This document shows, in pieces, positions 50,671 to 60,215 of a stretch of 64,000 nt of DNA. The notes beneath the pieces are model-generated. The model was not told the origin of the DNA and searched no databases. It saw only the letters and a list, made by a program, of their open reading frames with translations. Numbering within the stretch: the first letter of the stretch is position 1; the number at the start of each line of letters is the position of its first letter. Source of the DNA: Acidobacteriota bacterium (GTDB lineage Bacteria > Acidobacteriota > Vicinamibacteria > Vicinamibacterales > CAVVIG01); the NCBI GenBank assembly GCA_020850715.1, contig JADZED010000045.1, positions 21,818 to 85,817 of the forward strand. Direction: 5' to 3'. The translations under genes and the position numbers were made by a program.

Positions 50671-51703
50671 GACGGGCGGCCGTGAGGCGGCGGTACGCCG
50701 CCACGTATTCGTCGACCATGCGATCGATGCCGAAGCGCTCCACCGCCTGCTGCCGGACGCGCGCGCGGTCGAGGTCGAAGACGCGCGGCAGTTCGCCGGC
50801 CATCTGTTCGAGGTCGTCGAAGACGATTCCGGTCACCCCATCGTCGACGATCTCGCGGACCGCGCCCCGGTCGAGCGCCGCCACGGGCGTGCCGCACGCC
50901 ATCGCCTCCGCCAGGACGAGGCCGAACGGCTCCCGCGCCTGGATCGGGTAGAGGAGCGCGCGCGCTCCGCCGTACAGGCGCACTTTGGCGGCGTGATCCG
51001 CTTCGCCGAAGTACACGATGCGGTTGCCGTCGACCAGGGGGGCGACATGGCGGCGATAGTACTCGTCTTCGGCCGCGGCGAGAATCAGCCGCAGGCCGAC
51101 GCGCTTGGCGAGCTCGATGGCCTGGAGGACCCCCTTGCCCTCGGTGAACCGGCCGAGGAACAGCAGGTAGTCGTCCGGCTCGGCGCGAAACGCGAACTGC
51201 CCGACGTCGATGCCGTGCAGCACGACGTCGGTCACGTTGAGGCCGGCGAGCAGGCGCGCCTGCTCGTTGGAGATCGCGATGAACGGGGCCTCAGGGTAGC
51301 GCGACCAGAGGCCCACTTCGGCCTCGCTCGGCGAGTGGTGCAGCGTCTGGACGATGGGCGTTGGCGACAGCCGCGCGAATGCCAGCGACATCGGGTAATA
51401 GGCCGCCTCGTAGTGGATGATGTCGAAGTCGCGGGCGCGCTCGACGGCCGCCGCGAGGTTCAGCATCTCGTAGAGCTCCCACGGCCACATGTGCGGATCG
51501 TGCCAGTAGCCGTGCGGATAGATCGCCTCGAGCTTCGCCGTCGTGGTGGAGTCGCCGGTCGCGAAGAGCGTCACATCGTGGCCGCGGGCGACGAGCCCTT
51601 CGGTGAGCAGGTACGTCATCTGCTCGACCGACCCCGACTTGTTGGGCGGAATCGTCGTCGCGACCGGCGCGATGTGCGCGATCCGCAGCGGCGGGCCGAT
51701 CAT
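50663..51703 (-). CDS. Glycosyltransferase family 4
   Basis: 346 residues. LRIAHIAPVATTIPPNKSGSVEQMTYLLTEGLVARGHDVTLF is the GT4 N-terminus with the GG-loop; the C-terminal donor domain has FLGRFTEGKGVLQAI and the EX7E motif in REPFGLVLAEAMACGTPV. Retaining, nucleotide-sugar dependent, cytoplasmic face. ATGA overlap with the preceding gene. Sugar and acceptor unknown. Confidence 0.9.
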   Translation of the reverse strand: MIGPPLRIAHIAPVATTIPPNKSGSVEQMTYLLTEGLVARGHDVTLFATGDSTTTAKLEAIYPHGYWHDPHMWPWELYEMLNLAAAVERARDFDIIHYEAAYYPMSLAFARLSPTPIVQTLHHSPSEAEVGLWSRYPEAPFIAISNEQARLLAGLNVTDVVLHGIDVGQFAFRAEPDDYLLFLGRFTEGKGVLQAIELAKRVGLRLILAAAEDEYYRRHVAPLVDGNRIVYFGEADHAAKVRLYGGARALLYPIQAREPFGLVLAEAMACGTPVAALDRGAVREIVDDGVTGIVFDDLEQMAGELPRVFDLDRARVRQQAVERFGIDRMVDEYVAAYRRLTAARHA

Positions 51704-52818
51704 CCCGCCGCCTCGTCCAGCAGGCGCGGCAGCACGAGGGCGGCGTCGAACCGGGCCCGCGCGATCTCGGCGGCCCGGCGCGCGTGCCGCGCGTAGTCGG
51801 AGTTGATCCGATCGATGCCGTCGAGCGCCTCGTCGATGGTCGAGAAAGCGAGGAGCCCTTCGCCGTGCGGCAGGTGCGCGGTCCAGCCGGTGTCCTGCAC
51901 GAGCGCCGGCCGCCCGGCCGCCAGATAGCACTCGGTGCGATCGCTGAACCAGCCGGATCGGGTCGACACGTAGGTGTGCTTGGCGACGCCGAACTCGGCC
52001 CTCGACTCCTTGATGAACCGCCGGTAGTCCCAGATCGTCCGGGAGGTGGCCATGGCGGGCACCGTCTCCCACCCGTGCTGCGCGAGCAGCGCTTCCGGGC
52101 CGTTCACGGCCAGGCGGAAACGCTGAGGCGTGCGCGACGGCAGGTCGATGAACTTCAGGAACTCCCGGTCCTTGTTGCCGCCCACGTCGGCGAAGCTCTC
52201 GATCTTCCACGTCATCACGCTGGTGAACCGGTCGCCCGGCGCGGCGTCGGTCGTCCACTGGTCGAGCACGATCGGCTGCCACGTCTTGTGCCAGACGAAA
52301 TCGCCGACCGGCACCGTGCACGCCGGCGTGCCGATATTCGCGCCGAACGTGAACAGGCGATCGAACCGTTCGAAGAAGGCGACGTACCAGGGCACTCCTT
52401 TCGCGATGGCGAGCTGCGTGAAGGCGGGATCGGAATCGATGAACACCCGGCGGGGGATGCGCGCGTACTCGTCGCGCCAGAACCAGGATCCGCCCGACAG
52501 ATTGATGAACAGGTCGGCGCCGGCCGCGAACTTGCGGACCGTTTCGGCGGCCTGGCCGTGGTACGCGCCGTCGTAGTTGACGAACGACCAGCGATCGCCG
52601 AGACCGAACGGCTCGAGCGCGCGATGGATGTGCGAGGTGCCGTACGCCGGATCGACGGTCTGCGCGTTGAGCACCGGGTCGTAGACGCACTCGCCGGTAT
52701 CCTCGACGTAGAAGACCTCGTGGCCGAGCGCGCGCAGCCCGAGCAGGTACATCAGCGAGCACCAGCTCACCCCGCCGAACGGATACCGCGCGATGATGCC
52801 GGCGAACAGGATCCTCAT
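51700..52818 (-). CDS. Glycosyltransferase-like protein (GT-B, CgeB-like)
   Basis: 372 residues. MRILFAGIIARYPFGGVSWCSLMYLLGLRALGHEVFYVED is a GT-B N-terminal half; the C-terminal half has WDYRRFIKESRAEFGVAKHTYVSTRSGWFSDRTECYLAAGRPALVQDTGW, matching the donor site of CgeB-type/GT1-like transferases. Catalytic residues are less clear than in GT4. Overlaps the GT4 gene (ATGA) and is 10 nt downstream of the ABC exporter. Confidence 0.78.
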   Translation of the reverse strand: MRILFAGIIARYPFGGVSWCSLMYLLGLRALGHEVFYVEDTGECVYDPVLNAQTVDPAYGTSHIHRALEPFGLGDRWSFVNYDGAYHGQAAETVRKFAAGADLFINLSGGSWFWRDEYARIPRRVFIDSDPAFTQLAIAKGVPWYVAFFERFDRLFTFGANIGTPACTVPVGDFVWHKTWQPIVLDQWTTDAAPGDRFTSVMTWKIESFADVGGNKDREFLKFIDLPSRTPQRFRLAVNGPEALLAQHGWETVPAMATSRTIWDYRRFIKESRAEFGVAKHTYVSTRSGWFSDRTECYLAAGRPALVQDTGWTAHLPHGEGLLAFSTIDEALDGIDRINSDYARHARRAAEIARARFDAALVLPRLLDEAAG

Positions 52819-52828
52819 GGCGCGCCGC

Positions 52829-54670
52829 TCAGCGCCTCGCGGCCTCGATGAGCTCGTCGACGCTCTCGGGCTCGTCGAGAGACCGCCCGACCGACAGGCG
52901 CGCGCACATGCGCCGGTACAGCCGGCTCGACTGCAGCAGCTCCGCGTGCGTGCCGTGCGCGGCGATCCGTCCGCCGTCGAGCACGAGAATCGCGTCGGCG
53001 TCGCGGACCGTCGAGAGCCGGTGGGCGATGACGATCGTGGTGCGGCCGGCGCGGAGGCGGCGGAGGGCGGCAAACACGATCTCCTCGGAGATCGCGTCCA
53101 GCGACGAGGTCGGTTCGTCGAGGATCAGGATCGGCGCGTTCTTGAGGATGGCGCGCGCGACGCTGAGCCGCTGGCGTTCGCCGCCCGACAGGCCGCCGCC
53201 GGCCTCGGCGATCGCCGTGTCGTACCCCTTCGGCAGCCGCGTGATGAAATCGTGCGCGTGGGCGGCCCGCGCGGCCTCCTCGATCTCCGGCGAGGTCGCA
53301 TCGAGCCGGCCGTAGCGCAGGTTCTCGGCGATCGTGCCGGAGAAGAGCACCGGATCCTGCAGCACGATCGCGATCCGGTCGCGCAGCGAGCGCACGCGGT
53401 AGCGCTGCACGTCGACGCCGTCGACGAGGACGCGCCCCGCGGTGGCCGTGTAGAACCGCGGAATGAGGCTGACCAGCGTCGTCTTGCCGGCGCCGGTGAG
53501 GCCGACGAGCGCGACGACCTGGCCCGGTCTGGCCTCGAACGTGATGTCGTCGAGAACGGGCGTGCCGTCCGGATAGGAGAAGCCGACGTGCTCGAAGCGG
53601 ATGTCGCCGCCGATCCCGGCCGCGTCGAGCGCGTCGGGCGGATCGATGGTCTCGGGCGTCATCGCGAGGATCTTCCGCACGCGCCGCGCGCCGGCGAGCG
53701 CCCCCTGCACCTGGCCGGTCGTGTGGGCGATCGACGACAACGGCCCGTACACCGCGCCGAGGTACGCGATGACGATCGTGAGATCGCCGATCGTCATGCG
53801 GCCGTCGAGCACGTGCATGCCGCCGAACGCGATGACGATCGCCGTGCCGACAATTGTGATCGAGCTGACGACGACCGAGAAGAGCGACTCCTGCCAGGTG
53901 ATGCCGATGCGGGCCCGCATGACATCGGCGCCGGTGCGCCCGAACCGCTCCTTCTCGTACGGCTCCCTCGCGAAGCTCTTGACCAGGCGCATCGCCGCGA
54001 ACGTCTCGTACAGGCGTTCGACGAGCTTCGACTCGAGCTCCTTCACGCGCTCTTCGCGGTGCACCAGCGTCGACGTGTAGTAGCGCAGGCAGGCGTACAG
54101 GAACGGGACCACCGTGAGCGAGAGCAGCGCGATCGCCCAATCCATCCGCGCGAGGATGCCGAACATCACCCCCAGCGTGATCACCGCCGAGGCGAGGGGG
54201 AACAGGCCGCTCATGACCAGGTTCTCGATCGAGTAGGCGTCGGCCTCGAGGCGGTACACGGCGTCGCCGGTGCTGGTGGTGACGTGGTGGTGGAGGCCGA
54301 GCGCCTGGAGGTGCTCGAACAGCAGCAGCCGCAGGTCGTACACCATCCGCTGGCCGGTGTCGACCTGCACCTGCGTGTGGAACATCGAGGCGAACTGGTT
54401 CGCCACCTGCAGCACCACGCCGGCGATCACGACGACGATCAGCAGCTGGAGGCGGCTGTCGGCGATCGCGGCCATCAGCCGCGCACCGGGCTCCCACCCG
54501 ATCGGGTGCCCGAGCAGCGCCTGATCGATGACCACCTTGAGCGGCCACGGCGCCAGCGCCCCGAGCGCGATCTCGAGGAGCGACAGGAACGCCAGCAGCG
54601 CGACCCGGCGCCGGTACGGTCGCAGGCGCGAGAGCGTCCAGGCGAGCAGCCCCTGCGGCGGTCCGCTCAC
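52829..54670 (-). CDS. ABC exporter, MsbA-like (fused membrane and ATPase domains)
   Basis: 613 residues from a GTG overlapping the fusion-gene stop (GTGA). N-terminal membrane domain with six TM segments (WPLKVVIDQALL, VVIAGVVLQVANQF, and others) and a C-terminal ATPase: Walker A GLTGAGKT, signature LSGGERQ, Walker B ILILDEPTSSLD, H-loop IAHRL. MsbA/type IV ABC exporters move lipid-linked sugars or lipids across the inner membrane; in this operon the likely cargo is the glycoconjugate made by the two glycosyltransferases. Confidence 0.92.
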   Translation of the reverse strand: MSGPPQGLLAWTLSRLRPYRRRVALLAFLSLLEIALGALAPWPLKVVIDQALLGHPIGWEPGARLMAAIADSRLQLLIVVVIAGVVLQVANQFASMFHTQVQVDTGQRMVYDLRLLLFEHLQALGLHHHVTTSTGDAVYRLEADAYSIENLVMSGLFPLASAVITLGVMFGILARMDWAIALLSLTVVPFLYACLRYYTSTLVHREERVKELESKLVERLYETFAAMRLVKSFAREPYEKERFGRTGADVMRARIGITWQESLFSVVVSSITIVGTAIVIAFGGMHVLDGRMTIGDLTIVIAYLGAVYGPLSSIAHTTGQVQGALAGARRVRKILAMTPETIDPPDALDAAGIGGDIRFEHVGFSYPDGTPVLDDITFEARPGQVVALVGLTGAGKTTLVSLIPRFYTATAGRVLVDGVDVQRYRVRSLRDRIAIVLQDPVLFSGTIAENLRYGRLDATSPEIEEAARAAHAHDFITRLPKGYDTAIAEAGGGLSGGERQRLSVARAILKNAPILILDEPTSSLDAISEEIVFAALRRLRAGRTTIVIAHRLSTVRDADAILVLDGGRIAAHGTHAELLQSSRLYRRMCARLSVGRSLDEPESVDELIEAARR

Positions 54671-57600
54671 GCGCCACTCCTGCGCGGCGGGAGGCTGCCG
54701 CCGTCGAGGCGGGCGGGCGCGGCGCCGCGCGGCGGCCGCGGCGGGGCCGTATTGGGCGCGGCCGGCTGGGGGATGTTCAGCACGACGATGCGATCGCGGC
54801 TCGAGTCGGTCACGTACAGCCACCCGCGCCGCGCCGCGTAGGCGACGCGCGTCGGTGCCCCGAGCGCCTCGCGCCCCGCGTCGCTGACGTCCCGAATGAT
54901 GCCGTCGGGGCCGACTGCCCGCACGCGGCCATTGTAGTAGTCGGCGATGAACAGCGTCAGGGCGCCGGCGGGATCGGCGGCCAGCGTGATCCCGGCCGGC
55001 GTGAGCTGGGCCTGCGCCGCCGGACCGCCGTCGCCGCCGTGACCCCATTCGCCGCTGCCGGCGACCGTCGTGATGACGCGCGTCCGGACGTCGACCTTGC
55101 GCACGCGGTTGTGGTGCATGTCGGCGACGTAGATGTCGCCGTTGGGCGCCAGCGCCACGTCGGCCGGCATGAACAGCTTCGCGGAGGTCGCCGGGCCGCC
55201 GTCGCCAATCGGCTCGCCGTGCTCGCTGGTCTCGCCGGTGCCGGCCACGGTGTGGATGCGGCCGGTCGCGTGGGCGACGACCCGGATCCGGTTGTTCAGC
55301 GTGTCGGCGATGTAGATGTCGCCGTTGGGCGCCGCCGCGACGGCGCTCGGCATGTTCAGGGCGGCGGCGATCGCCGGCTGATCGTCGCCGTCGTAGCCGT
55401 TGCGGCCGGAGCCGGCGACCGTGATGACGACGCCGGTCTGGCGATCGACCCGCCGGATGCGATCGTTGTGCGAGTCGGCGACGATCAGATCGCCGTCGGG
55501 CGCGACCGCAATGCCGTCGGGCGTGTCGAACTGGGCCTGCGTCGCGAGGCCCGCGTCGCCCGAATAGCCCGGTCCGAGGTCGTGGGCGCCGACCACCGTC
55601 CGGATGACGGTGTTGCGCGCGTCGATCCGCCGGATCACGTGGTTGTTCGAGTCGGCGAAGAGGACGTCGCCGTTGGGAGCGACGACGATGCCGCCGGGCG
55701 CGTCGAGCCACGCCTGGATGGCGGGGCCGTTGTCGCCGGCGTAGCCGGTGTGCGCGCCGATCACGACGGCGGTCGCCGCCTCGCGCAGCATCGACGTGCC
55801 CGCGCCGAGGCCGATGACCATGGTGACGAAGATCAGCGCGCTGCGCAGCCCGTAGATGCGCAGGATCGACGGCGCGATGAGCGGCGCCCGGACCGGCCCC
55901 GAGGGCAGCCGGACCATGCCGCTGCCCTCGGCGATGCGGGCGACGGCGCGCCTCAGGATCGCCGTCCCCTGGGCGGTGCGCCACAGCGCGAACCCGGTCA
56001 GCAGCAGCGTCGTGCCCGCGGTGAGCGCGCCGGCCAGCGGCCAGCGCCAGGCGAGGCCGAACGCAGCCGCCGCCATCAGCGCGGCGCCGAGCACGACCGC
56101 CGCGAGCACGCCGAAGGAGGTCGGCCGCAGGTGGGTGCTCACGCGCAGCAGGACCTTGCCTTCGTGGTGCTCCTCGACGAGCGCGCGGACGTCGAGCCAG
56201 GCCCAGCGGCCGACGAACACACTCACGTCGCGGTCGTCGGACCAGCCCTCGTCGACCTCGATCGTCCGCACGGCGCGCGACCGGTGCAGCCAGTCGGTGA
56301 GCTGCGACAGCACGCGATCGGTCGACGTCCAGGTCTCGCTCCAGAACCGGTCTTCGGCGACGGTCCCCGACACCAGCAGCAGCGCGCGCCAGACCTCGCC
56401 GAGGATCGGCCGCGGCCGCCGGCTCGTCTGCCGCTCGCCGACCGGCTGCGCCAGTTCCGGCGGCGACAGCAGGCCCCGGATGCGGCCGCGGATGCGGGCG
56501 AGCGGCTGGATGAAGTGCAGGAAGGCGACGACCGCGCGGTGCCACAGCCGGCTGCCCGGCAGCGAGTCGACCTCCGAGCGAAAGGCGTAGGCGAGGTTCT
56601 TGGCGCCGGTGAACGCGAGGCCGGCGGCGCCACCCGACAGCAGCAGCGCCGCCGTGAGCGCGTGCCTGCCGCCGGCTGCCGCCGCGAGGCCCGAGAGCGC
56701 CAGCACGAACGACAGCAGTTGCCATCGCATCGAGTGCGGGAGGAACGCGAACGGGTGCACGTCGGTGCGGTAGATCGACGGGAACGCGGCCGTGCCCCAC
56801 ACGCCGGCGTTGATCCGCGTGCTCCAGAGCGAGCGGAGGAACGGCAGCGGGCTGTAGATTCGCCCGCGCCACAGCATCCGCCCGTCGAGGAACTTCTCCG
56901 GGTGGTGCGCCATCAGCCAGGTCTCGCCCTCGCCGTAGCCGACCTGCTGCCGCCAGTAGGCCTTGATCGTCGCGCGGTGGTGATGCCAGACCAGCGCAGC
57001 GGCGGCAAAGCCGATCTTCCAGCCGCGCGACTGGAGGCGCCAGCACACGTCGACATCGTCGCCGGCGCGGAGGTAGATCGGGTTGAACCCGCCGATCGCC
57101 AGCAGCGCCCCGCGCCGGAACGCCATGTTGCAGCCGGGCACGTGCTCGGCGATCCGATCGTCGAGCAGCACGTGCGTCGGGCCGCCGGGCGCCCGCGCGA
57201 TGCACTGCGCCATCGGCGGATCGTCGGACGGCACGACGTTGGGTCCGCCGGACCCGACCACGTCAGAGGCGAGGAATGGCTGCACCAGAAAGGTGAGCCA
57301 GTCGCGATCGACGCGGGTGTCGGCGTCGGTGTAGGCGACGATCTCGCCGGTCGACTCTGCGAGGCCGACGTTGCGCGCGGCGCTGAGGCCGCCGTTCGGG
57401 ATGTCGATCACGCGGACGCGCGCGTGCTGCCTGGCGATGCCGGCGGTCCCATCGCGCGAGCCGTCATTGACCAGGATGATCTCGAAATCCGGGTAGTCGA
57501 GCCGTTCGAGCGACGCGAGGTTGTCGCCGAGCGTGTCGGCGGCGTTGTACGCGCAGACGATCACCGAGACGCGCGGCCACGCCGCCTTCGCCTCGCGGGG

Positions 57601-58572
57601 GAACGGCGCCGCCGCGAACGCGTCCGCGACCGCCCGCGCGGCCCGCTTCGGACGGCGCTGCGCGTCGACCAGCCCGAACTTCCAGTCCTCGACCGGGTGG
57701 CCGCCGCGCCACCACTCGTCGGTCCAGGCGAACGCGATCGCGCCGCACGCGCCCTCCTCGAACGCCGTGCGCACGTGCATGGCCGTGATCGCCGCCTGGC
57801 CGTCCTCTCCCTCCCGCACCGAATCGGCCCCGGCCTCGGCGAGCAGCAGCGGCTTGTACGCCGCGACGTGCTGCAGCCGCGCGAGGTACGCGCGCAGCTC
57901 CGGCTGGCGGTGGAGGTACACGTTGAACGCGCAGACGTCGAGGAACGAGAGATCGAGGAACTCGGTCGGCGGGAAGTTGACGTAGGTCAGCAGGCTGTCG
58001 GGCGACGCCTCCTTGGCGTGCGCATACAGGCTTCGCAGAAACCGCTCGATGCGCACCCGGCCGTGCCACCGGGCGACGCCCGGCGGGATCTCGTTGCCGA
58101 GCGCGAAGAGGAGCACGGCGGGATGCGACCCGAGCTCGCGCACGCGCGAGGCCACCTCGGTCCGGATGGACCGCCTCAGGCGCCCGTCGTCGAGGAATGC
58201 GACGTGCTGCGCCCAGGACAGGCCGACCATGACGCGGAGGCCGTGGCGCGCGGCGGCATCGAGCAGATCCAGACGCGGTGCCGTGTAGGTGCGGATCGTG
58301 TTGATGCCGAGCTCCGCCATCAGGCCGAAGTCGCGATCGATCTGCGCGCCGGACGGAAACTGACAGCCCTCGGCGTCGGGCGCGAAGGTTCCGTAGGCGA
58401 CCCCCTTCACGAGGAAGCGTTCGCCGCCCACGCGCAGGAACTTGCCGTCGACCTCGGCGCGGCCAGACGGTTCCCTCGCCGCCGCGGGGCGACGGACCAG
58501 GGGATCGGCCTGAAGGACGGTGCTCACGGACTCGTACAGGGAAGCCCCTCTCGAGGCAGGGCCATTTCCCAT
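54667..58572 (-). CDS. Three-part fusion: glycoside hydrolase-like domain, GT2 glycosyltransferase, NHL repeats
   Basis: 1301 residues. (1) Residues about 40-320: GH2/GH5-like TIM-barrel; acid/base E161 in LGNEIPP and nucleophile E246 in LLAEAGAD. (2) 332-600: GT2 with D370 in VNDGS, DxD at 416-418 (TDADT), D505/D506 in GDDVD and a QQVGYGEGE motif near 542. (3) Hydrophobic segments near 615-660, 818-865 and 910-925 anchor it. (4) About 935-1290: NHL-type repeats (five blades visible by GIxVAPNGDIYxAD patterns), a beta-propeller outside the membrane. Family hits for each part are clear; the combination is not one I know. Start ATG 58570-58572 leads the operon 41 nt after hisA; a TACAAT overlaps this ATG, so a downstream GTG might be used. 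Confidence 0.85.
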   Translation of the reverse strand: MGNGPASRGASLYESVSTVLQADPLVRRPAAAREPSGRAEVDGKFLRVGGERFLVKGVAYGTFAPDAEGCQFPSGAQIDRDFGLMAELGINTIRTYTAPRLDLLDAAARHGLRVMVGLSWAQHVAFLDDGRLRRSIRTEVASRVRELGSHPAVLLFALGNEIPPGVARWHGRVRIERFLRSLYAHAKEASPDSLLTYVNFPPTEFLDLSFLDVCAFNVYLHRQPELRAYLARLQHVAAYKPLLLAEAGADSVREGEDGQAAITAMHVRTAFEEGACGAIAFAWTDEWWRGGHPVEDWKFGLVDAQRRPKRAARAVADAFAAAPFPREAKAAWPRVSVIVCAYNAADTLGDNLASLERLDYPDFEIILVNDGSRDGTAGIARQHARVRVIDIPNGGLSAARNVGLAESTGEIVAYTDADTRVDRDWLTFLVQPFLASDVVGSGGPNVVPSDDPPMAQCIARAPGGPTHVLLDDRIAEHVPGCNMAFRRGALLAIGGFNPIYLRAGDDVDVCWRLQSRGWKIGFAAAALVWHHHRATIKAYWRQQVGYGEGETWLMAHHPEKFLDGRMLWRGRIYSPLPFLRSLWSTRINAGVWGTAAFPSIYRTDVHPFAFLPHSMRWQLLSFVLALSGLAAAAGGRHALTAALLLSGGAAGLAFTGAKNLAYAFRSEVDSLPGSRLWHRAVVAFLHFIQPLARIRGRIRGLLSPPELAQPVGERQTSRRPRPILGEVWRALLLVSGTVAEDRFWSETWTSTDRVLSQLTDWLHRSRAVRTIEVDEGWSDDRDVSVFVGRWAWLDVRALVEEHHEGKVLLRVSTHLRPTSFGVLAAVVLGAALMAAAAFGLAWRWPLAGALTAGTTLLLTGFALWRTAQGTAILRRAVARIAEGSGMVRLPSGPVRAPLIAPSILRIYGLRSALIFVTMVIGLGAGTSMLREAATAVVIGAHTGYAGDNGPAIQAWLDAPGGIVVAPNGDVLFADSNNHVIRRIDARNTVIRTVVGAHDLGPGYSGDAGLATQAQFDTPDGIAVAPDGDLIVADSHNDRIRRVDRQTGVVITVAGSGRNGYDGDDQPAIAAALNMPSAVAAAPNGDIYIADTLNNRIRVVAHATGRIHTVAGTGETSEHGEPIGDGGPATSAKLFMPADVALAPNGDIYVADMHHNRVRKVDVRTRVITTVAGSGEWGHGGDGGPAAQAQLTPAGITLAADPAGALTLFIADYYNGRVRAVGPDGIIRDVSDAGREALGAPTRVAYAARRGWLYVTDSSRDRIVVLNIPQPAAPNTAPPRPPRGAAPARLDGGSLPPRRSGA

Positions 58573-58613
58573 TGTAACAAGAGGTTCGAGGGCGCACGCC
58601 GGCCGGCCGGCCG

Positions 58614-59312
58614 TCAGCGATCCGGCTCGTCCGCCGCCGGCAGCGCCAGGACGCCGGTATAGATGGCCATCCCGACGACCGCGTCGATGCCGAGCGCGTC
58701 GAGCTCGTCGATTTCCTGCTGCGTGGTGATGCCGCCGGCGGCGGTCAGGCGTCGGGTCGTCGCCTGTTTGACGGCCAGGATCGCCTCGCGGTTGGTGCCA
58801 CCCATGAGGCCTTCGGCGTCCACGTGCGTGTAGAGAAATTCCGCGCAGTACGGTTCGAACTGCCCGGCGGCTTCCGCCGCCGTGATCGGCAGCGGCGTCT
58901 TCCATCCATGGATGACCACCGATCCCCCGCGGCTGTCAACGGCGGCGATCACCCGATCGGCGCCGACCGCATCGGCGAGGGCGCGGGCGAAGGCGAGGTC
59001 GGGACGGCCGTTCCTGAACAGCGACGAACCGACGATCACCTGGCGCGCCCCGGCGGCGAGAACCTCCTGCGCGCGCGCAATCGTCCGGATGCCGCCGCCG
59101 ACGCGGCAGGCGAGCATCGGCGCGATCTGCGCGACGACGGCCAGGTTGTCGCCCGACCCCATGGCGGCGTCCAGATCGATCACCTGGACCTTGGGGAACC
59201 GTGCGAAGCGACGGACCCAGCGCAGCACGTCGTCGTCGCGGATGGCGAGACGCTCGCCCTGCACGAGCTGGACGACGGCGCCGCCTTTGAGGTCGATGGA
59301 GGGAATCAACAT
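58614..59312 (-). CDS. hisA: Phosphoribosylformimino-AICAR-P isomerase
   Basis: 232 residues, TIM barrel. Catalytic D7 (IDLKGG) and D126 (AVDSRGG) are present, with phosphate-binding GGG (VGGGIR) and VGSSLF. Converts ProFAR to PRFAR in histidine synthesis. Located after hisF, whereas many operons have hisA before hisF. A 99-bp spacer separates it from hisF; a 41-bp gap separates it from the glycan operon, so the two units may share transcripts. Confidence 0.95.
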   Translation of the reverse strand: MLIPSIDLKGGAVVQLVQGERLAIRDDDVLRWVRRFARFPKVQVIDLDAAMGSGDNLAVVAQIAPMLACRVGGGIRTIARAQEVLAAGARQVIVGSSLFRNGRPDLAFARALADAVGADRVIAAVDSRGGSVVIHGWKTPLPITAAEAAGQFEPYCAEFLYTHVDAEGLMGGTNREAILAVKQATTRRLTAAGGITTQQEIDELDALGIDAVVGMAIYTGVLALPAADEPDR

Positions 59313-59411
59313 GGGTCGTGTTCAACGCGAGTGTGAGCCGGGACGCCGCCAGGCGCCAGAGACCCTGGCCCTGTCGCAACGCCGCTCCCGTGTCTTCGCG
59401 CTCTTCGCGAT

Positions 59412-60188
59412 CTACAGGCGCACGGCAATGCCCTGCTGCCGCAAGTACTGCTTCACCGAGGCCACGCTGGTTTCGGCAAAATGAAAGATCGACGCCGCCA
59501 GCGCCGCGTCGGCGCGTCCGGCGGTGAAGACCTCGTGGAAGTGTTCGCGGGCGCCCGCGCCGCCCGAGGCGATGACCGGGATCGAGACCGCGCACGAGAC
59601 CGCGGCGGTCATGGCGATGTCGAAGCCGGTCCTGGTCCCGTCACGGTCGATCGAGGTGAGCAGGATCTCGCCGGCCCCGCGGGACTCGGCCTCGTGCGCC
59701 CACTCGACCGCGTCGCGACCGGCGGGCGTGGATCCGCTGCGCGCGTACACCGCGAACCGGCGGCCGGCCCGCCCGTCGGGGCCGGAGATCTGCCTGGCAT
59801 CGATGGCGACGATGACCGCCTGGCTGCCGTAGCGCCGGGCCAGCGTCTCGATCAGATCGGGCCTGGCGATGGCCGCGCTGTTCAGGCTGACCTTGTCGGC
59901 GCCCGCGTCGATCGCCGCCGCCGCATCGTCTTCCTCGCGGATGCCGCCGCCGACGGCGAGCGGGATGAACAGCTCGCGCGCGACGGCCTGGATCGTGCCG
60001 GCCATCGCACGGCGCTTCTCAAGCGTGGCGGTGACGTCGAGGATGACGAGCTCGTCGACGCCCTCTTCGTTGTACCGCCGCGCGAGCGCCGCCGGGTCGC
60101 CGGCCGCGCGCAGGCCCTCGAAGTTGATTCCCTTGACGACGCGGCCGTCGCGTACGTCGAGGCAGGCGATGATGCGCTTCGAGAGCAC
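59412..60188 (-). CDS. hisF: Imidazole glycerol phosphate synthase, cyclase subunit
   Basis: 258 residues, TIM barrel. Catalytic D11 (ACLDVRDG) and D130 (AIDAR), phosphate sites VGGGIRE and ASGGAG. It uses ammonia from HisH to turn PRFAR into IGP and AICAR. 27 nt downstream of hisH. Confidence 0.96.
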   Translation of the reverse strand: MLSKRIIACLDVRDGRVVKGINFEGLRAAGDPAALARRYNEEGVDELVILDVTATLEKRRAMAGTIQAVARELFIPLAVGGGIREEDDAAAAIDAGADKVSLNSAAIARPDLIETLARRYGSQAVIVAIDARQISGPDGRAGRRFAVYARSGSTPAGRDAVEWAHEAESRGAGEILLTSIDRDGTRTGFDIAMTAAVSCAVSIPVIASGGAGAREHFHEVFTAGRADAALAASIFHFAETSVASVKQYLRQQGIAVRL

Positions 60189-60215
60189 GACCCTGTCTCC
60201 CCGTGCCCCGGCCTG

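Noticed and set aside
54940..55760. Tandem-repeat-like DNA
   Set aside because: The periodicity is explained by NHL blades encoded in frame; the DNA units are too diverged to be a separate repeat array.
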